A DNA stretch of 64,000 nucleotides. It comes from Pseudarthrobacter oxydans. GTDB lineage: Bacteria > Actinomycetota > Actinomycetes > Actinomycetales > Micrococcaceae. The notes below the pieces were generated by a model. That model was not told the DNA's origin, ran no database searches, and saw only the letters and a list, made by a program, of their open reading frames with translations. Positions 61,763-64,000 of the stretch are shown piece after piece. The position numbers were made by a program, and so were the translations under genes. How positions within the stretch are numbered: the stretch's first letter is position 1; each line of letters starts with the position of its first letter. Location: positions 124,001-188,000 of the forward strand of contig NZ_JAUSSN010000005.1 of the NCBI RefSeq assembly GCF_030812335.1, read 5' to 3'.

Positions 61763-63025
61763 GTGACCACTCAGACCACTTTCAGCACCCGCGACGCCGC
61801 ATTCATCCGCGACTTCCACATCATGAGCGAATTCGGCGCCACCGAGAACGGCGGTGTGGAGCGGCAGGCGGCCAGCGTGCCTGACGGTCAGCAGCGGCAG
61901 TGGCTTACGGCTCTGCTCGAGGCCCGGGGCTTCACCGTACGGTTCGACCGTGCCGGCAACCAGTGGGGCCTGTACGAGGCCGTGCCGGGTGCACCGTTCG
62001 TCGTGGTGGGGTCCCACATGGATTCCCAGCCGACGGCGGGGCGTTACGACGGCGCGTACGGCGTCCTTGCCGCAGCCCACGCGGCGTTCCGGCTCGTGGA
62101 GCAGTGGGCCGCGGCCGGGCCCGCCGGGCAGCCCCGGTTCAACATCGCGGTGGTCAACTGGTTCAACGAGGAGGGCTCCCGCTTCAAGCCGTCCATGATG
62201 GGGTCCTCCGTCTATACGGGAAAGCTCGAACTCGACACGGCACTGGCCACCACGGACGCGGACGGAGTCTCGGTCCGCGAGGCGCTGGACGCGGTCGGCT
62301 GCCGGGGCAGCTACAAGGGCCCCGAAGCCGCATACTGCGCCGAAATCCACATTGAGCAGGGACGGAGCATGGAGCGCGAAGGCATCACCATCGGCCTCGT
62401 GAACTCCAACTGGGCGGCCAACAAATACGAGTTCGTGGTCCACGGCGAGCAGGCCCACACGGGGTCCACCGTCATTGCCGATCGGAAAGACGCCCTGCTG
62501 GGCGCGTCCATGATGGTCGTCGCCGCCCGCGAACTCGCCGACACCTTCCCCGGCGTGCTGCACACCTCCGTCGGGCAGCTGACCGTTTACCCCAACTCGC
62601 CCGTGGTGGTGCCGTCCCGGGTGAGTTTGCTCCTTGACCTGCGCAGCGCCGACGAAGCCGTCCTGGCCGAAGCGGACGCCCTGCTGCACCAGCGGATTGC
62701 CGCGATCGAACAGTTGGCGAATGTCACCGTGGAGCGCCACGACGCCCACTCCTGGCCCGTAACCCCGTACCAGCCCGAGGGTGTCGAGCTGGCCGCGAAG
62801 GTAGCTGCTGACCTGGGCTTGGCGAACAAGCAGGTCATGACCCTGGCCGGCCACGATTCGACGAACATGAAAGACCTCGTGCCTACGGTGATGCTCTTCG
62901 TTCCCAGCGTGGACGGGATCTCCCACAACGAGCACGAATACACCACCGATGAGGACATCGTCGCCGGGCTGACGATGCTCACCGAGGTCGTCAACCGGCT
63001 CTGCAACGGAGTGCTGGAGGACTGA
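61763..63025 (+). CDS. M20 family Zn-dependent amidohydrolase (N-carbamoyl amino acid/allantoate type)
   Basis: 420 aa from a GTG after AGGGGAA. The binuclear zinc ligands are visible: GSHMDSQPTAGRYDGAYG, NEEGSRF, AEIHIEQGRSME and the C-terminal SHNEHEYT. The arrangement matches the hydantoinase/carbamoylase clade (HyuC, AllC, UAC) rather than peptidases. A ureido acid or similar N-carbamoyl compound is the probable substrate. It ends the plus-strand operon that begins at 55586. Confidence 0.9.
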   Translation: MTTQTTFSTRDAAFIRDFHIMSEFGATENGGVERQAASVPDGQQRQWLTALLEARGFTVRFDRAGNQWGLYEAVPGAPFVVVGSHMDSQPTAGRYDGAYGVLAAAHAAFRLVEQWAAAGPAGQPRFNIAVVNWFNEEGSRFKPSMMGSSVYTGKLELDTALATTDADGVSVREALDAVGCRGSYKGPEAAYCAEIHIEQGRSMEREGITIGLVNSNWAANKYEFVVHGEQAHTGSTVIADRKDALLGASMMVVAARELADTFPGVLHTSVGQLTVYPNSPVVVPSRVSLLLDLRSADEAVLAEADALLHQRIAAIEQLANVTVERHDAHSWPVTPYQPEGVELAAKVAADLGLANKQVMTLAGHDSTNMKDLVPTVMLFVPSVDGISHNEHEYTTDEDIVAGLTMLTEVVNRLCNGVLED

Positions 63026-63049
63026 CGCCGGAAAGCCGGCCGGTCCCAC

Positions 63050-63823
63050 TCACCCCGCGGACGGCGCCGCGGAAATCCAGAGTGGCGGGTGGCCGGCGGT
63101 GCCATCGGCATCGGGGTTGGCCACGTGCAGGGTGGGGATGGCGGCTTCCTCGATGACCGCGGCCTCGTTCCCGGCCTCGTTCAGACGCTCGCGGAGTGCG
63201 GCCAGGTCGCCGGCGTATTCGAAGCCCAGGCCGGCAATCCCGGTTCCGGAGCCTGCGCCGACCATCAGGATCCCGCCGTTCTTCGCCATGAAGGCCTCGG
63301 ATTCGGCTGTGTTCATGTCGGCGTTGCCGACGCCTCCACTGCCCGGCAGCGGGCGGGGCTGGGCGCCGATGTCGCGCAGGGTCCGGGCCGCCGCCACGGC
63401 GTCCTCGGAGAACCAGACCCCGACGACGGCGATGCCCGGGTCCGCTTCCGCCGATCCGCCCCAGCTGCCGTCCGTGGCGCGGGTGGCCGGGTCGGCGAGG
63501 AAACTGAAGCCGTCCGCGGCCGTGATGCGGCAGGAGGGGCCGTGCTCGGCGTCGAAGAGTTCCGCGGTGGTGCCACCTTCTGCCGCGCCGGACTCCTTGG
63601 TCCTCCGCGCGAATTCCTTCAGGTCGCCGACCTCGACGCCGAGGGATGTGGTGCCGTCCTGGGCCGAGCCCTGCTCGACAAAGTGGAGGGCGAGCCGGCC
63701 GGAGCCGGCGTCGAACTCCCGCCAGGTGGGCTCGTCGACGGTCTTGACCATGCCAAGTCCGGTGAGAAGCCGCTCCCATTCATCAAGACGGGAGGTGAAG
63801 TGGATCGGGCGGACACGCAGCAT
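63050..63823 (-). CDS. VOC superfamily protein (glyoxalase-like, two modules)
   Basis: 257 aa. Two glyoxalase/bleomycin-resistance-like modules: the first (about 1-115) with MLRVRPIHFTSRLDEWERLL and LALHFVEQG, the second (about 125-255) with VVGVWFSEDAVAAARTLRD and the strand PTLHVANPDADG. Metal ligands are not evident in the first module. It is convergent with the amidohydrolase gene and divergent from the last gene; function unknown. Confidence 0.8.
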   Translation of the reverse strand: MLRVRPIHFTSRLDEWERLLTGLGMVKTVDEPTWREFDAGSGRLALHFVEQGSAQDGTTSLGVEVGDLKEFARRTKESGAAEGGTTAELFDAEHGPSCRITAADGFSFLADPATRATDGSWGGSAEADPGIAVVGVWFSEDAVAAARTLRDIGAQPRPLPGSGGVGNADMNTAESEAFMAKNGGILMVGAGSGTGIAGLGFEYAGDLAALRERLNEAGNEAAVIEEAAIPTLHVANPDADGTAGHPPLWISAAPSAG

Positions 63824-63918
63824 CTTTGCTCCTCAGGGTCGTGACGGTTTTCGGCTCTCAGGGATATAGTCCCACCAAATCGGTGTCCGTGGTCAGTGCT
63901 GAGCGGCACAATGGTGCC

Positions 63919-64000
63919 ATGGCTGGTGAACTTGAGGAACTGCTGGTGAAGGATGCCGCCGAGTGGCGGGCGTGGCTGGAGCGCCACCATGCGGAGAGCC
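63919..64000 (+). CDS. YdeI/OmpD-associated family protein, 5' end only
   Basis: The first 27 codons from ATG are visible (MAGELEELLVKDAAEWRAWL then ERHHAES), typical of the YdeI-type small proteins linked to peptide resistance. The rest lies outside the window. An ATG eight bases upstream is in another frame and stops soon. No strong ribosome binding site. Confidence 0.6.
   Translation, partial: MAGELEELLVKDAAEWRAWLERHHAES

Overview
The window is high-GC chromosomal DNA, almost certainly from an actinobacterium of the Arthrobacter/Pseudarthrobacter group (Micrococcaceae). This is inferred from the order recR, dnaX, small SRP RNA, tRNA-Ser, a RamB-type regulator beside aceA/aceB, Ala/Pro-rich tails, many 4-nt ATGA/GTGA overlaps and probable leaderless genes. 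I see no insertion sequence, prophage, CRISPR array or rRNA operon. Most of the window is core or metabolic DNA with dense palindromic intergenic repeats.

Layout: (1) 1-4170: recR (partial), dnaX, SRP RNA, a duplicated 60-bp repeat and tRNA-Ser(GGA). (2) 4285-17352: an MpaB-type oxygenase, a secreted M23 peptidase with a Pro-rich tail, a thiol peroxidase, formaldehyde dehydrogenase, a cyclic-nucleotide-type phosphodiesterase, a Stealth sugar-phosphate transferase with a HAD phosphatase, a LytR_C protein, TetR, a ZIP metal transporter and a GNAT enzyme, with three gene-poor stretches. (3) 17353-30117: a minus-strand run of eleven genes (three TIM-barrel epimerases, two Gfo/Idh/MocA dehydrogenases, a four-gene sugar ABC importer, GNAT, DsbA-like) divergent from a ROK regulator, followed by an MFS exporter. 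(4) 31424-36605: the glyoxylate bypass (aceB, aceA) with a divergent leaderless RamB-like regulator and long palindromes. (5) 36608-41620: a response regulator, histidine kinase and orphan TAXI binding protein joined by 4-nt overlaps, divergent from an MHS carrier that is preceded by a coupled 27-codon leader ORF. (6) 41622-51633: a queuine-type transporter and tgt bracket a second Gfo/TIM-barrel/Gfo cluster controlled by LacI; SRPBCC, DUF6707-type and NUDIX-type genes follow. (7) 51678-63025: a catabolic locus centred on a PucR/CdaR regulator, with RraA, RidA and an MHS carrier on one side and an MHS carrier, ThDP decarboxylase, aldehyde dehydrogenase, YtcJ-type amidohydrolase and M20 amidohydrolase on the other. 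(8) A VOC protein and the start of a YdeI-type gene close the window.

Working together: regions 3 and 6 look like two related oxidation/isomerisation pathways for unusual carbohydrates; they share a TIM-barrel subfamily. Region 5 looks like a ligand-sensing three-component system controlling a carboxylate carrier. Region 7 looks like import of a nitrogenous acid, decarboxylation of its 2-oxo form, oxidation of the aldehyde and amide or ureide hydrolysis. Substrates are not readable from sequence and are offered as hypotheses. All calls come from reading the sequence; no database search was run.
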